Assembly (NCBI GenBank): GCA_050015055.1
Contig: JBEKCD010000009.1
Coordinates: 31,411 to 95,410, forward strand
DNA from: JBEKCD01 sp050015055
GTDB taxonomy: Archaea; Thermoproteota; Bathyarchaeia; Bathyarchaeales; Bathycorpusculaceae
Direction: 5' to 3'
Length of the DNA stretch: 64,000 nucleotides
The notes beneath the pieces are model-generated. The model saw only the letters and a program-made list of their open reading frames with translations. It had not been told where the DNA came from and did not search any database. Of the stretch, positions 44,553 to 52,409 are shown one piece after another. The translations under genes were made by a program, and so were the position numbers. Position 1 is the first letter of the stretch. Each line of letters begins with the position of its first letter.

Positions 44553-44676
44553 GCAGCGGTAACCAAGCCAGGTCAAAGGTGAAGGACTCAAGATCGGTTT
44601 TCTTGGCCTGAAATAGCCCCTATGAGCCATCCTTTCCCGTAGGGGTTCGCCGGTTCAAATCCGGCCCGCTGCACCA
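44553..44676 (+). tRNA. tRNA-Leu (CAA), with a 36-nt intron and encoded CCA
   Basis: The acceptor stem GCAGCGG (44553-44559) pairs with CCGCTGC (44666-44672), followed by discriminator A and encoded CCA. The T arm is GCCGG-TTCAAAT-CCGGC. The anticodon stem AAGGA/TCCTT closes the loop CTCAAGA, giving anticodon CAA. A class II variable arm (CCC-GTA-GGG) supports leucine. The stem is interrupted between position 37 (G44592) and 38 (A44629) by an intron at 44593-44628, the canonical archaeal site, which should form a bulge-helix-bulge for the splicing endonuclease. Confidence 0.92.
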
Positions 44677-45275
44677 AGCCATTCTCAGATGACTAGATAT
44701 CTGACAATAGGGCATGGCCAGTTAAGGCTAACAACTCGAAAAACAAGGTCTGCATGATTCGTGCACGTCTTGAGTTTCCGGGTGTAACTGATGCTCTAGT
44801 GTAGTCTAGTCAAACGCTCAGCAGAAAAGCCTTATATTACGATTCACGACATCCTGTTTCCATATGACAGGCGATGGAAAAAATGAGAAAAAAGGTAGAG
44901 GTAGAAGCTAGTAGCGGAAACCAAAACTCCAAGTTTGAACTACCCCTCGAAGATCTTGTCTTATGCGAAATTCTGGTCAACAGAAGGCAGAAATAACGCG
45001 TAGATGATTAAACCACCCCCAAATCATTCGTCCAGACAATGGACTCTGGACAAACGTCGTTTTCAATGACCCTTTGTGTTCGCTTACCGATCCATAACCT
45101 TTCTTTTCGGCCGTATCAGGCTTTCCAGCGAGCCTGTCAGAGCGTTTGCATCGTCGGATCCGATTGTCAACCTCTCGTTCCGAGTGGGAAGTGGAAAAAG
45201 GGAAATTTGTGGGTAAATGCATATATCTCTCCAGATTGTTAGAACGTTGCGCTGGTCATGGTCTAAGGCGGAAAA
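44677..45275. other. Intergenic stretch with one possible small gene
   Basis: About 600 bases between tRNA-Leu and nadA. The only candidate gene is the 40-codon ORF at 44874-44996. The right end holds a possible nadA promoter (GCATATATC near 45219). Nothing else recognisable is seen on either strand. Confidence 0.5.
44874..44996 (+). CDS. Putative small protein (40 residues)
   Basis: An ORF with a lysine-rich start (MEKMRKKVEVEASS), a polar middle and a compact hydrophobic end (FELPLEDLVLCEILVNRRQK). A box CTTATATTA at 44831-44839 lies at a suitable distance for a short-leader transcript. No Shine-Dalgarno is clear and a different frame also begins with ATG at 44864 but stops after 15 codons. 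The family is not recognised. Confidence 0.35.
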   Translation: MEKMRKKVEVEASSGNQNSKFELPLEDLVLCEILVNRRQK

Positions 45276-46190
45276 ATGACCCTAACAGACGAAATATTGA
45301 AGCTGAAAAAAGAGAAGAACGCAATAATCTTGGCGCACAATTATCAGAGGGAAGACGTTCAGGACATCGCAGACTACATTGGCGACAGCATAGAGCTTAG
45401 CAGGAAAGCCATGGAAGAGAAAGAAGCGAAGATGATAGTTTTCTCTGCTGTTGACTTCATGGCAGAGTCAGCAGCAATCTTGAATCCTGACAAGAAGGTG
45501 TTGCTGCCGACGCTTGGCGCACGATGTCCTATGGCGCAGATGCTTACAGTTGAAGAGATCAAGCGGGCGAAGTTGCACCATCCACTCGTGCCTGTGGTTC
45601 TGTACGTTAACACTCTAGCATCAGCCAAGGCCTATTGTGACATTTGTTGCACATCGGCTAACGCTGTGGATGTGATTGCATCGTTAGACGCGGACACAGT
45701 GCTTTTCGGCCCAGACCGCAACCTAGCCGAATACGTACAGAGGAAGACTGGAAAGACTGTTATCCCTATCCCTGAATGGGGATTTTGCCCAACGCACTTG
45801 CTCTTTCAACCCGAGGATGTCCACATCCTCAAGACTAAATATCCGGAAGCCAAAGTGATGGTGCATCCTGAATGCACCTTCGAAATGCAGAAAGCCGCCG
45901 ACTTCGTCGGAAGCACCTCACAAATGTGCAGATATGCAAAAGAATGTAACGCTGAAACGCTTATCGTGGGAACAGAGGAAGGAATACTTCACCGCCTGAA
46001 GAAAGAGAATCCTCGGAAAAAGTTTCTTTTGGCCTACGAAGAAGCTGTATGCCCGACTATGAAGTTGAACACTCTTGACAGGCTTTACATGGCCTTGAAA
46101 GAAGAAAAATACGTGGTTACTGTTCCAGAACCTATTGCAAAGCAGGCCAAGAAAGCCTTGGAGAGAATGTTTGACCTCAATAGCCGATAA
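45276..46190 (+). CDS. nadA: Quinolinate synthase
   Basis: 304-residue [4Fe-4S] enzyme that condenses iminoaspartate with dihydroxyacetone phosphate to quinolinate in de novo NAD synthesis. The three tandem-domain cluster cysteines lie in DICCTSANAV, HPECTFEM and EEAVCPTMKLNTL; the N-terminal phrase AIILAHNYQREDVQDIADYI and the SSQ-like segment VGSTSQMCRYAKE are diagnostic. AAGGCGG precedes the ATG. No nadB or nadC is adjacent. Together with pncB at 8.2 kb it covers both NAD routes. Confidence 0.95.
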   Translation: MTLTDEILKLKKEKNAIILAHNYQREDVQDIADYIGDSIELSRKAMEEKEAKMIVFSAVDFMAESAAILNPDKKVLLPTLGARCPMAQMLTVEEIKRAKLHHPLVPVVLYVNTLASAKAYCDICCTSANAVDVIASLDADTVLFGPDRNLAEYVQRKTGKTVIPIPEWGFCPTHLLFQPEDVHILKTKYPEAKVMVHPECTFEMQKAADFVGSTSQMCRYAKECNAETLIVGTEEGILHRLKKENPRKKFLLAYEEAVCPTMKLNTLDRLYMALKEEKYVVTVPEPIAKQAKKALERMFDLNSR

Positions 46191-46192
46191 GG

Positions 46193-46600
46193 CTAGACGG
46201 AAAAAACCGTAACCTTGAGCAGCTTCACTCCCTTCTTGGCGGCCAAGTGATCTCTTAATTTTCGAATATCATCAGCTTTGCCCTTGACAGCTATCGCCTC
46301 AAGACAGTCTGTTTCGCTCAGGTGAATGTGCATCGTTGAGCAGATAATGTGTGCAAAATGGTGTTGTACGTGCGTGAGTGCGTTTTCAAGCCCTCCGACT
46401 TCATGATCATACAGCATCATCATAAGCCCGGCTTGATCTCCAGTCTCGTTTTGAAGCAGGTTTTTTTCTGCCACGAACATTCTGACCGCGTCCTGAACAG
46501 CCTTAGACCGATTCTCATACCCCATTGTTCCAAGGATATGGTCAAAATCCTTCAGCAAATCAGGAGGGAAGGTTACTCCTACGCGCTTGATTTTTGGCAT
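46193..46600 (-). CDS. nikR: Nickel-responsive regulator NikR
   Basis: 135 residues: an N-terminal ribbon-helix-helix (KRVGVTFPPDLLKDFDHIL, NRSKAVQDAVRMFV) and a C-terminal ACT-like metal domain. The nickel ligands are in place: His in HVQHHFAH, His-x-His in MHIHLS, and Cys in SETDCLE. The ATG at 46600 has GTGAGAG upstream; a longer reading to 46663 would run through the operator. It is divergent from an ECF-type membrane protein with repeats in the shared promoter, so nickel-dependent repression of that gene is likely. Confidence 0.92.
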   Translation of the reverse strand: MPKIKRVGVTFPPDLLKDFDHILGTMGYENRSKAVQDAVRMFVAEKNLLQNETGDQAGLMMMLYDHEVGGLENALTHVQHHFAHIICSTMHIHLSETDCLEAIAVKGKADDIRKLRDHLAAKKGVKLLKVTVFSV

Positions 46601-46653
46601 GCTCTCACGTGCAATTTCTAAGGTATCCGTGAATAAAGTTTTTATGCATTGTA

Positions 46654-46682
46654 GTGTTACCATTAGGCAAAATGGTGTTACC
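46654..46682 (+). promoter_or_regulatory. Candidate NikR operator between nikR and the ECF S-component gene
   Basis: Two direct copies of GTGTTACC (46654-46661 and 46675-46682) are 21 bp apart, two helical turns. Between and across them is a perfect inverted repeat ACCATT-aggcaa-AATGGT (46659-46676). It lies just downstream of a box TTTTTATG (near 46639-46646) and immediately before the ATG at 46685. Confidence 0.55.
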
Positions 46683-46684
46683 GA

Positions 46685-47251
46685 ATGTACAAAATGGGTA
46701 GCAAAACCTATTTTACAACCGTGGACGTGGCTTTGACAGGCCTCTTCTGTGCACTTTGGACAGCCCTGAACTGGTATCTGGCACCCTTAAGCGTAACTTT
46801 GCTAGGGGGACTTCCAATATTTCATGATTTTGCAGTCTTTTTCACATTGTTACTTGTCGCATGGGTGACTGGACGGTTCGGAACAAGCTTGCTAGCGGGC
46901 ATCATAGGCTCAGTAATCGTTGTATCCTTAGGAGGCCCACCGCCGATCATAATGTTTTGCTTTGCCGTTTCCGCAGTCATTTTTGATTTGCTGATGTCTG
47001 CGAACCACCACAAAATCCGCATTTCCGTATACAGCTTGACAATAGCATGCATCGCAACGATATCGTCTGCCTACGTTGCCGGCGTACTCATCAGCGTCCT
47101 TTTCACCCCGAGCGATGGGCTTCAGTATGCACTTACGATTTGGGGTGGGTGGCACGTGGTCGGTGGAATTATCGCACTTGCATTAACCTTACCCCTCATA
47201 GCAGCGCTGGAAAAGGCGAATGTGAGGAAAGTTAAAGGTGACAGGCAATAA
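46685..47251 (+). CDS. ECF transporter S-component-like membrane protein, probable nickel uptake
   Basis: 188 residues with five or six hydrophobic helices. The start VDVALTGLFCALWTALNWYLAP and the later WHVVGGIIALALTLPLIAAL resemble substrate-specificity subunits of energy-coupling-factor transporters. No ATPase or T-component gene is adjacent, so it would use a shared module. Divergence from nikR with an operator-like repeat makes nickel (or cobalt) the likeliest substrate. The end overlaps the FmdE-like gene by 14 nt. Confidence 0.72.
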   Translation: MYKMGSKTYFTTVDVALTGLFCALWTALNWYLAPLSVTLLGGLPIFHDFAVFFTLLLVAWVTGRFGTSLLAGIIGSVIVVSLGGPPPIIMFCFAVSAVIFDLLMSANHHKIRISVYSLTIACIATISSAYVAGVLISVLFTPSDGLQYALTIWGGWHVVGGIIALALTLPLIAALEKANVRKVKGDRQ

Positions 47252-47675
47252 GGATATCCAGCAGTTCATTGAAAGGGCTGCCAAATTCCATGGACACTTG
47301 GGCCCTTTTCTCGTCATAGGTGTCCGAATGGGAGAAATAGCAAAGAGGCATCTAGACGTTGATGAAAAGAACAGCCGTGGACTGCAGGCGAGCATCAAAA
47401 CACCTCTCTCCACTCCCTTCTCCTGCGTCATTGACGGAATACAAGCTACAACTAGTTGCACAGTCGGAAATCAAAAACTCAAGATTGAAGAATCAATAGG
47501 GGAGATAACCGGACGCTTCAAACTTCAGGGTTCAGACAAAACAGTGAAGATTTCAGTTAACCCCAAAGTGGCCAGGAACTTGACTGAAGAGATGGGCAAG
47601 GGAGCTGATTCGGAGCAGCTTGCCGCAAAAATCGCACATTTGAAAGAAGAGCAGCTTTTTGTGTTGGAAGAGTAA
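47238..47675 (+). CDS. FmdE-domain protein
   Basis: 145 residues of the FmdE family, named from a subunit associated with formylmethanofuran dehydrogenase but widespread as a stand-alone metal-binding domain. The signature FHGHLGPFLVIGVRMGEIA near the start is clear, and CVIDGIQATTSCTVG holds the conserved Asp and Cys residues. The C-terminal zinc ribbon of longer members is absent. GTG start with GAGGAAAG upstream, inside the end of the ECF gene, so it is co-translated with it. A nickel or other metal-handling role is inferred from that link. Confidence 0.8.
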   Translation: MTGNKDIQQFIERAAKFHGHLGPFLVIGVRMGEIAKRHLDVDEKNSRGLQASIKTPLSTPFSCVIDGIQATTSCTVGNQKLKIEESIGEITGRFKLQGSDKTVKISVNPKVARNLTEEMGKGADSEQLAAKIAHLKEEQLFVLEE

Positions 47676-47717
47676 TAGGTGTTTTAGAGAAGACTTTCTC
47701 AGCGATGCTGGATTGAC

Positions 47718-48149
47718 ATGGGAGACCTGAGAATAGCAAAGAAACGTCTCGGAAAAGAAGGCTTGACGCTTTCCATCGTCAAGGACGGGCAGGTGCTCTT
47801 TGAGACTGCTTCTCATGGAATTTCAGGCTTATTGAGCGCAATTCAAGACCTTGACGAACGGCTTAACGGGGCTTCCGCTGCGGACAAAATCGTTGGCAAA
47901 GCAATTGCACTCTTGTGCCTTTACGCGAAGATTGAAGGAGTGTATGGATCGGTCATGACCAGAGAAGCTAAGAAATTGTTTGAAGAAAACAAGGTTCACG
48001 CTGAATGGGAGGAGCTGATTCGAAACATACTCGACAACTGCAGGTCAGCAACCTGCCCGTTCGACAGGTTAGCGGCAGGAATCACGGATCCTGAAGAAGC
48101 TTACAAAAAACTTAAAGCTCTGCAAGATTCTCTAAAGCAACGCAGGTGA
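47718..48149 (+). CDS. DUF1893-domain protein
   Basis: 143 residues. The N-terminal half has the DUF1893 pattern GLTLSIVKDGQVLFETASHGISGLLSAIQDL, and the middle ADKIVGKAIALLCLYAKIEGVYG continues it. C-terminal residues include a CRSATCPFDRLAAG segment with two cysteines, which suggests redox or metal binding. It is followed after 4 nt by a thioredoxin gene, so a redox link is likely. The function is unknown. Confidence 0.75.
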   Translation: MGDLRIAKKRLGKEGLTLSIVKDGQVLFETASHGISGLLSAIQDLDERLNGASAADKIVGKAIALLCLYAKIEGVYGSVMTREAKKLFEENKVHAEWEELIRNILDNCRSATCPFDRLAAGITDPEEAYKKLKALQDSLKQRR

Positions 48150-48153
48150 CAAG

Positions 48154-48576
48154 ATGAGCATTGAACACGAGCGGTCTGCGTCTGACGAAAAGGAATTAGA
48201 ACGCATGAGGCACAAGAAGTTGGCTGAGCTCGGGGAGAAAAAACAGGAAGTGGACAATAAACCCGTGCACATAACCGATTCGAGCTTCAAAGAGATAACC
48301 AGCAAACATACGCTGGCGCTCGTTGATTTTTGGGCGGCTTGGTGTGGCCCGTGCCAATCTCTAGCTCCGACAATTGAAGAACTGGCCAAGGAGTATGCCG
48401 GCAAAATTCTTGTCGGGAAGCTTAACGTTGATGAAAACCCCCAAACTGCAGAGTGCTTTCAAGTTTTCAGCATTCCAACCATGCTGATAATGAAAAACGG
48501 CGAAGAAATCGACAGGATAGTGGGATGTGTCCAGAAGAAATATATCGAAGCTGCCTTAAAGAAACACTTGGAGTAG
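48154..48576 (+). CDS. Thioredoxin
   Basis: 140 residues. A charged N-terminal extension of about 35 residues (SDEKELERMRHKKLAEL) precedes a complete thioredoxin fold with the active site WAAWCGPCQSLAP, a cis-proline segment FSIPTMLIMKNG, and the closing KKYIEAALKKHLE. It lies between a DUF1893 gene and a small membrane protein gene with very short gaps, one operon. General thiol-disulfide exchange in the cytosol is expected. Confidence 0.92.
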   Translation: MSIEHERSASDEKELERMRHKKLAELGEKKQEVDNKPVHITDSSFKEITSKHTLALVDFWAAWCGPCQSLAPTIEELAKEYAGKILVGKLNVDENPQTAECFQVFSIPTMLIMKNGEEIDRIVGCVQKKYIEAALKKHLE

Positions 48577-48584
48577 GTTAGAGC

Positions 48585-48713
48585 ATGGACGTACCAGAAC
48601 GTCGGATGATGGGTGCGTTATTGCTTCTATTAGGTGTTTCTTCCTTGGCCGTGGGTGTCTACACTGGTGAGCTCAACGCAATAGTGAACCTGCTTGGAAA
48701 AATCTTCCTCTGA
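48585..48713 (+). CDS. Small single-pass membrane protein (42 residues)
   Basis: Starts 8 nt after the thioredoxin stop with a TAGGTTAGAG ribosome-site-like stretch. The peptide has a charged start (MDVPERR), one hydrophobic helix (MMGALLLLLGVSSLAVGVYTG) and a second amphipathic stretch (NAIVNLLGKIFL). It looks like a genuine small membrane protein of the thioredoxin operon. No family is recognised. Confidence 0.55.
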   Translation: MDVPERRMMGALLLLLGVSSLAVGVYTGELNAIVNLLGKIFL

Positions 48714-48790
48714 TAATTGCGAAGTAAAAATTCTTAAGTGTTGCCAAAGTGTACTAACGCTGTTCATTTAACAAATGGGTTAGTGCGAAA

Positions 48791-49363
48791 ATGAGTCCAC
48801 CAGTGATTGGATGTGAAGATGGGGAGAGAGAAGCCGTTTTGGAAGCAGCCAAGCTCATGCTGGCAGCTGCACGAACGGCCCCTAAGACCGCCGGTGTAGA
48901 TGACATCATGACATTGATTGTCTACGGAAAAGAGAAAGATGTCATCGCGGACAAGATGGAAGAGATATCGGTTGAAAGGAAGATTGAAGGGTTCAGGCGA
49001 GACGCAAAGAACGTCAGGGACTCCCATGCAGTGGTTCTCATAGCTGTCAGAGGGGATAGAAGCATTGGTTTAGACTGTGGAGGCTGCGGTTACGAAGGGT
49101 GCGTGGAGTTTGACAAGGCGAGTAAGAAAAGAGGGAAAGACTTCAGCGGTCCCACATGCGTCTTCAAAGCTCTGGACTTAGGGATAGCCTTAGGGTCAGC
49201 TGCAAAGACCGCAAGCATGCTTGACATCGATAACCGCATAATGTACCGAATTGGAACGGCTGCTTCGAAACTGAAGCTGTTACCTCAAGCAACAATTATC
49301 ATGGGAATCCCGGTTTCAGTAAGAGGCAAGAACATCTACTTCGACAGGCCTGCGAAGGTATAA
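48791..49363 (+). CDS. DUF2148 ferredoxin-domain protein
   Basis: 190 residues. The central cysteines (LDCGGCGYEGCVEF and GPTCVFKALDLG) form the DUF2148 cluster-binding region, with an N-terminal ALEAAKLML-type helix (AAKLMLAAARTAPKTAGVDD) that resembles nitroreductase-like starts. Proteins of this family are annotated only as ferredoxin-domain-containing. A box TTCTTAAG lies about 60 nt upstream of the ATG. The reaction is unknown. Confidence 0.85.
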   Translation: MSPPVIGCEDGEREAVLEAAKLMLAAARTAPKTAGVDDIMTLIVYGKEKDVIADKMEEISVERKIEGFRRDAKNVRDSHAVVLIAVRGDRSIGLDCGGCGYEGCVEFDKASKKRGKDFSGPTCVFKALDLGIALGSAAKTASMLDIDNRIMYRIGTAASKLKLLPQATIIMGIPVSVRGKNIYFDRPAKV

Positions 49364-49483
49364 GCACTTTTCCAAGAGGGCACTTTCCTCTAGCGCGCGC
49401 GCTATTTTCTATCGGTTGCAGGTCAGCATGCGTGCTGGAATTTAACCAAGTCCTAGGTTAAGCGTATGTGACTCGACAGCAAC

Positions 49484-49634
49484 AAATATTTAAGACTCAA
49501 CAAAGAATGGTGACATTAGCAAAGAATGTGATGCCATGCAAAGCGGTCTGCGTATTGGCCATTTCAAACACAATAGAGGTCGTGCGAAGGCAGGCGCGAA
49601 CCGAGTGCGCTGCAATCAGAAGCATTGGTTTTGA
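49484..49634 (+). other. Promoter followed by overlapping very small ORFs
   Basis: A strong box AAATATTTAAG (49484-49494) predicts a transcript from about 49516. Behind it are two overlapping frames: 49531 (38 codons) and 49536 to 49634 (32 codons, basic, with GHFKHNRGRAKAG). Neither has a clear ribosome site. The transcript may encode a small basic peptide or be a small RNA; the sequence does not decide. Confidence 0.3.
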
Positions 49635-49654
49635 CCGCTCGAAATGAGCCTCTT

Positions 49655-50266
49655 CTAACCCTGACTCTTCATTTTTTCATACATTTTCTCCAGTGTCCAA
49701 CGGATGCTTGACTTAAGCTCCTTCAGCCTTTCCGGATCAGTGTTCTCGATGAGTATTTCACGGACAATGTCGCCTTCTCGAACGATGTTGTAGCGGAAGA
49801 TTTTGTCAGAAGACAGCTGTCCGGCTCTGGCCAGCTCGTTGTCCCTTTCTTGCATCTTGAGCAAGACTCTTTCTAGAAGGAAGTGTGTGAAAGGCGGCGT
49901 GTTGATGTCGAAGTCTTTGTCTTCAGCCAGCACTACGCGCAATTGGTCTTCGGTAACGTGGAGGTTAGCGAGAAGCTCACCTGCCATTGTCTGCAATGGC
50001 GTGACATTCTCAAGTTCCTCGTGCGACTGGGAGGACGGAGGCTCAGACTCGCCTTCACCCACTCTTTCTATTGTCGGCAGAACTCCGGTTTTCGTCGACC
50101 CCTCGGTGACTTGTGGGTGCCTGAACCCCTTTTCAAGGAGAATGGAGTCGATGGTTTCAGCCATAGCCTGCAAGTCTTTGAGGTCAGAACTCAGCTCTTC
50201 GATTTTGTTTTCGAGTTTCTTCTTGAATTCGACCAGTCGCTTTATTCTCTCTGCATCTACTGACAA
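49655..50266 (-). CDS. Uncharacterised coiled-coil protein
   Basis: 203 residues. Residues about 5-50 form a coiled coil (KRLVEFKKKLENKIEELSSDL), followed by a Pro/Ser/Glu-rich linker and a globular part from about residue 90 (MAGELLANLHVTEDQLRVVL, NTPPFTHFLLERVLLKMQERD, FRYNIVREGDIVREILIEN). The layout suggests an oligomeric scaffold with a folded C-terminal domain. The family is not recognised. It is followed upstream on the same strand by another unknown gene. Confidence 0.75.
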   Translation of the reverse strand: MSVDAERIKRLVEFKKKLENKIEELSSDLKDLQAMAETIDSILLEKGFRHPQVTEGSTKTGVLPTIERVGEGESEPPSSQSHEELENVTPLQTMAGELLANLHVTEDQLRVVLAEDKDFDINTPPFTHFLLERVLLKMQERDNELARAGQLSSDKIFRYNIVREGDIVREILIENTDPERLKELKSSIRWTLEKMYEKMKSQG

Positions 50267-50329
50267 TTTCTATTCACGGATAATATCTTGCGAGCACTTC
50301 CCTTATCAACCCTTTGAAATTCGCCGCAG

Positions 50330-50827
50330 TTAGGCGAGTTCAGACAATACGTTGCTGTTTACCTTGATTTTCGAATCAGAAAAGGGCTGGAGCGATTCAA
50401 CTGTGATTTTCAGTTCGCTCTGAAGGAAAGTCTCGAATCCGTGAAAAACAGGGCTGTCCGTATTGTTCAGTTTGACGCATATATTTTTTCCCTCTAGCAA
50501 TGGACCAAAATCAAAGATGGCTATGCGCCTTGAAAAGTCTGGGTTATCAAGGACTGTCCGGAATGTGTCTTCTGAGGGTGCTTCTGAGAAAAGCCAAGCT
50601 AAGTGAGATGACTCAACAACGGTGTAGAACAATCCTTTCTGAACCACGCATTTTCTGTTTGAGATTATCGCTTTGAAGGAGGCGGAAGTGACGTTTCTAG
50701 TTGAAAGAAAATTGTGATAGTCGTCATTCAACTCAACCCAATCTTCGTTTTCGGATGTTCTCCAGCCCCGCACTTTGCAAAAACGCTTGAAATTGGTAAG
50801 GACTTCCCATATCTTGGACATATTCAT
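50330..50827 (-). CDS. Hypothetical protein
   Basis: 165 residues, mixed alpha/beta, no signal peptide or membrane segment: KIWEVLTNFKRFCKVRGWRT at the start, SRRIAIFDFGPLLEGKNICV in the second half. No motif is recognised. A dense set of GAAC/GTTC inverted repeats lies directly upstream of the start, so it is probably under specific control. It lies 63 nt upstream of the coiled-coil gene on the same strand and could share a transcript with it. Confidence 0.65.
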   Translation of the reverse strand: MNMSKIWEVLTNFKRFCKVRGWRTSENEDWVELNDDYHNFLSTRNVTSASFKAIISNRKCVVQKGLFYTVVESSHLAWLFSEAPSEDTFRTVLDNPDFSRRIAIFDFGPLLEGKNICVKLNNTDSPVFHGFETFLQSELKITVESLQPFSDSKIKVNSNVLSELA

Positions 50828-50831
50828 GTTC

Positions 50832-50870
50832 TTGTTCCAACCTCGAACAATATTCTAGAACAAAGTTCTA
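50832..50870 (-). promoter_or_regulatory. Array of GTTC/GAAC inverted repeats
   Basis: Two perfect inverted repeats in 39 bp: TTGTTC-caacctc-GAACAA (50832-50850) and TAGAAC-aaa-GTTCTA (50856-50870). They begin four bases upstream of the 165-residue gene's start codon. Either paired operator sites or alternative RNA hairpins in the leader. Confidence 0.5.
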
Positions 50871-51097
50871 TTGTACTGTCCGCAGACTTAAGTGTTTTTG
50901 TCAAGGTTTTCCGCAAATATGAAGCTTGATTGTTCTGATATTTGCAGTTTTGTAGGCATTACCATGCATTTTACGCAAATTTGCGGGTAAGACAGAGCAA
51001 AGGGTTTTGATGGAAAAGCAGGGAGGCGAGCTACATTTCTGCGACAATAAGGAATAAATTCCGATATGTCTATTAAGAATGGGCGGGGATAACGACA

Positions 51098-51598
51098 TTG
51101 AAACTTAAGAATAATACAGTGTCTCTAGATGCTACAGATCTGGAGATTCTGCGAGCACTGCAGAAAGATTGCAGAGAGACGTACGGAGCCATAGGCAAGC
51201 GGCTGGGAATTGCTCATTCAACAGTTTATGATAGAATAAGAAAAATGGAGCAGCAAAAGGTGATACAGAACTATACGGCCACCATAGACGTTGAGAAGAT
51301 TGGGATGAGAAATATAACTGCGATAATGACGGTTTACGCAGACCCCAAGGAGATTGAGATAGTTGCGGAGAAATTGGCAGCTTTGCCAGAAGTTCTTGAG
51401 GTCTACACGTCCCTTTCAGAAGAGCTTTTAATCATTGCAAAGGTCTCTGCAGCTAGTCAGGAAAACCTGCACGAGTTCATAGCTAATTCAGTTGCTCCAT
51501 TGCCTGGAGTTTCGAGAATTCGCACCTCGATTATCACGAAGAAGTTTAAGGAAACTCAATTTTCAATCATGAATGCGTCGGAAAGGTTACATTTATAA
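51098..51598 (+). CDS. Lrp/AsnC-family transcriptional regulator
   Basis: 166 residues: a winged helix (LDATDLEILRALQKDCRETY, YGAIGKRLGIAHSTVYDRIRKM) and a RAM ligand-binding domain (NITAIMTVYADPKEIEIVAEKL, PEVLEVYTSLSEELLIIAKV). Such proteins are octameric feast-famine regulators that respond to amino acids. TTG start. It is followed by a DUF5752 gene after 32 nt. Confidence 0.9.
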   Translation: MKLKNNTVSLDATDLEILRALQKDCRETYGAIGKRLGIAHSTVYDRIRKMEQQKVIQNYTATIDVEKIGMRNITAIMTVYADPKEIEIVAEKLAALPEVLEVYTSLSEELLIIAKVSAASQENLHEFIANSVAPLPGVSRIRTSIITKKFKETQFSIMNASERLHL

Positions 51599-51630
51599 AA
51601 GGGATACGCGATATCAATGAACGAACAATC

Positions 51631-51975
51631 ATGACTTCAGACACATCTTCAAAGATTCTCAGGACGGTTCCCAGGGAGAAAGCGTTCTATTTCTTCACTT
51701 CGATTGGAAACTACACTGGAACAAGCGCATCTTCCCTCAAGGAGTTCATGGAAAAGATTAATGCAGTCAACGTTAAATCCTTGGAGTTTCATCTTTACCG
51801 TGGAGACTTTGAAAAATGGATGGCTGAGGTGTTGCAGGACACAGAGCTAGCGGGGGACATAAAGAAGCTGCAGAAGCTAAGCCTGACGGGCAACGGTCTC
51901 CGCGACCAGCTGAGCTTCACCATTTCAAGGCGCTTCAAGCGTCTGACAAGCCAATCTGCTGCAAGCCGTTTTTGA
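51631..51975 (+). CDS. DUF5752-family protein
   Basis: 114 residues. The segments AFYFFTSIGNYTGTSASSLK and FMEKINAVNVKSLEFHLYRG followed by DFEKWM match what I recall as DUF5752, a small archaeal family of unknown function that often accompanies sugar-nucleotide or regulator genes. The C-terminus is a basic helical tail. It lies just downstream of the Lrp-type gene. The assignment is from memory. Confidence 0.68.
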   Translation: MTSDTSSKILRTVPREKAFYFFTSIGNYTGTSASSLKEFMEKINAVNVKSLEFHLYRGDFEKWMAEVLQDTELAGDIKKLQKLSLTGNGLRDQLSFTISRRFKRLTSQSAASRF

Positions 51976-52156
51976 CATCTCTTGCCTGTCGTCAACTTAT
52001 CGGTTTTTCTGCGTTCACTTAACGGGTGGGTATTTTGCTATTTTGCTGTTTCAAGGAGTTACAAAAGGCTGCCCTATGCAACAGGCCTAATCAATTCTGA
52101 GACAGTTGTTATGTCTGCGGTCTGAGATCTAAATAAGAATTCTGAGCAGAACAGGA

Positions 52157-52380
52157 ATGGCCCGAGTCGTGCCTTTCATCGCTGGAATAATCGAATTTAC
52201 CCTCTCTGGCTTGCTTCTGTCGGCGTTCGGAGCATCACTGATTGTTTGTTGGGGTCTCCTAGAGAATTAGTACCGGTTAACCTGGCTTACTGGCCTGGAG
52301 GACATCCAAGCATATATGACACTCGGTACAGTTGCCAATTTCTTTTTTTGCTTGTTGTCATATCAGTTGTCGCGTTAAAA
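52157..52380 (+). pseudogene. Decayed copy of the 4-TM protein gene at 57767
   Basis: The bases leading into the ATG (AATTCTGAGCAGAACAGGAATGG) and the first 14 codons are nearly identical to the intact gene at 57767. About 57 codons are then missing, an in-frame TAG at 52268-52270 replaces the TGG of LENWYSLTW, and the remainder (LTWLTGLEDIQ, TLGTVANFFF) tracks the intact end before losing it. Duplication, internal deletion and a nonsense change are all visible. Confidence 0.85.
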
Positions 52381-52409
52381 AAAACATCAAGATACGCCTG
52401 CTCTAAAAC

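Noticed and set aside
49393..49406. Perfect palindrome TAGCGCGCGCGCTA, with similar GCGCGC runs at 13805, 26120, 57698 and 58183
   Set aside because: The flanks differ, some copies lie inside genes and no common position to promoters or ends was found. Probably chance or restriction-related composition.
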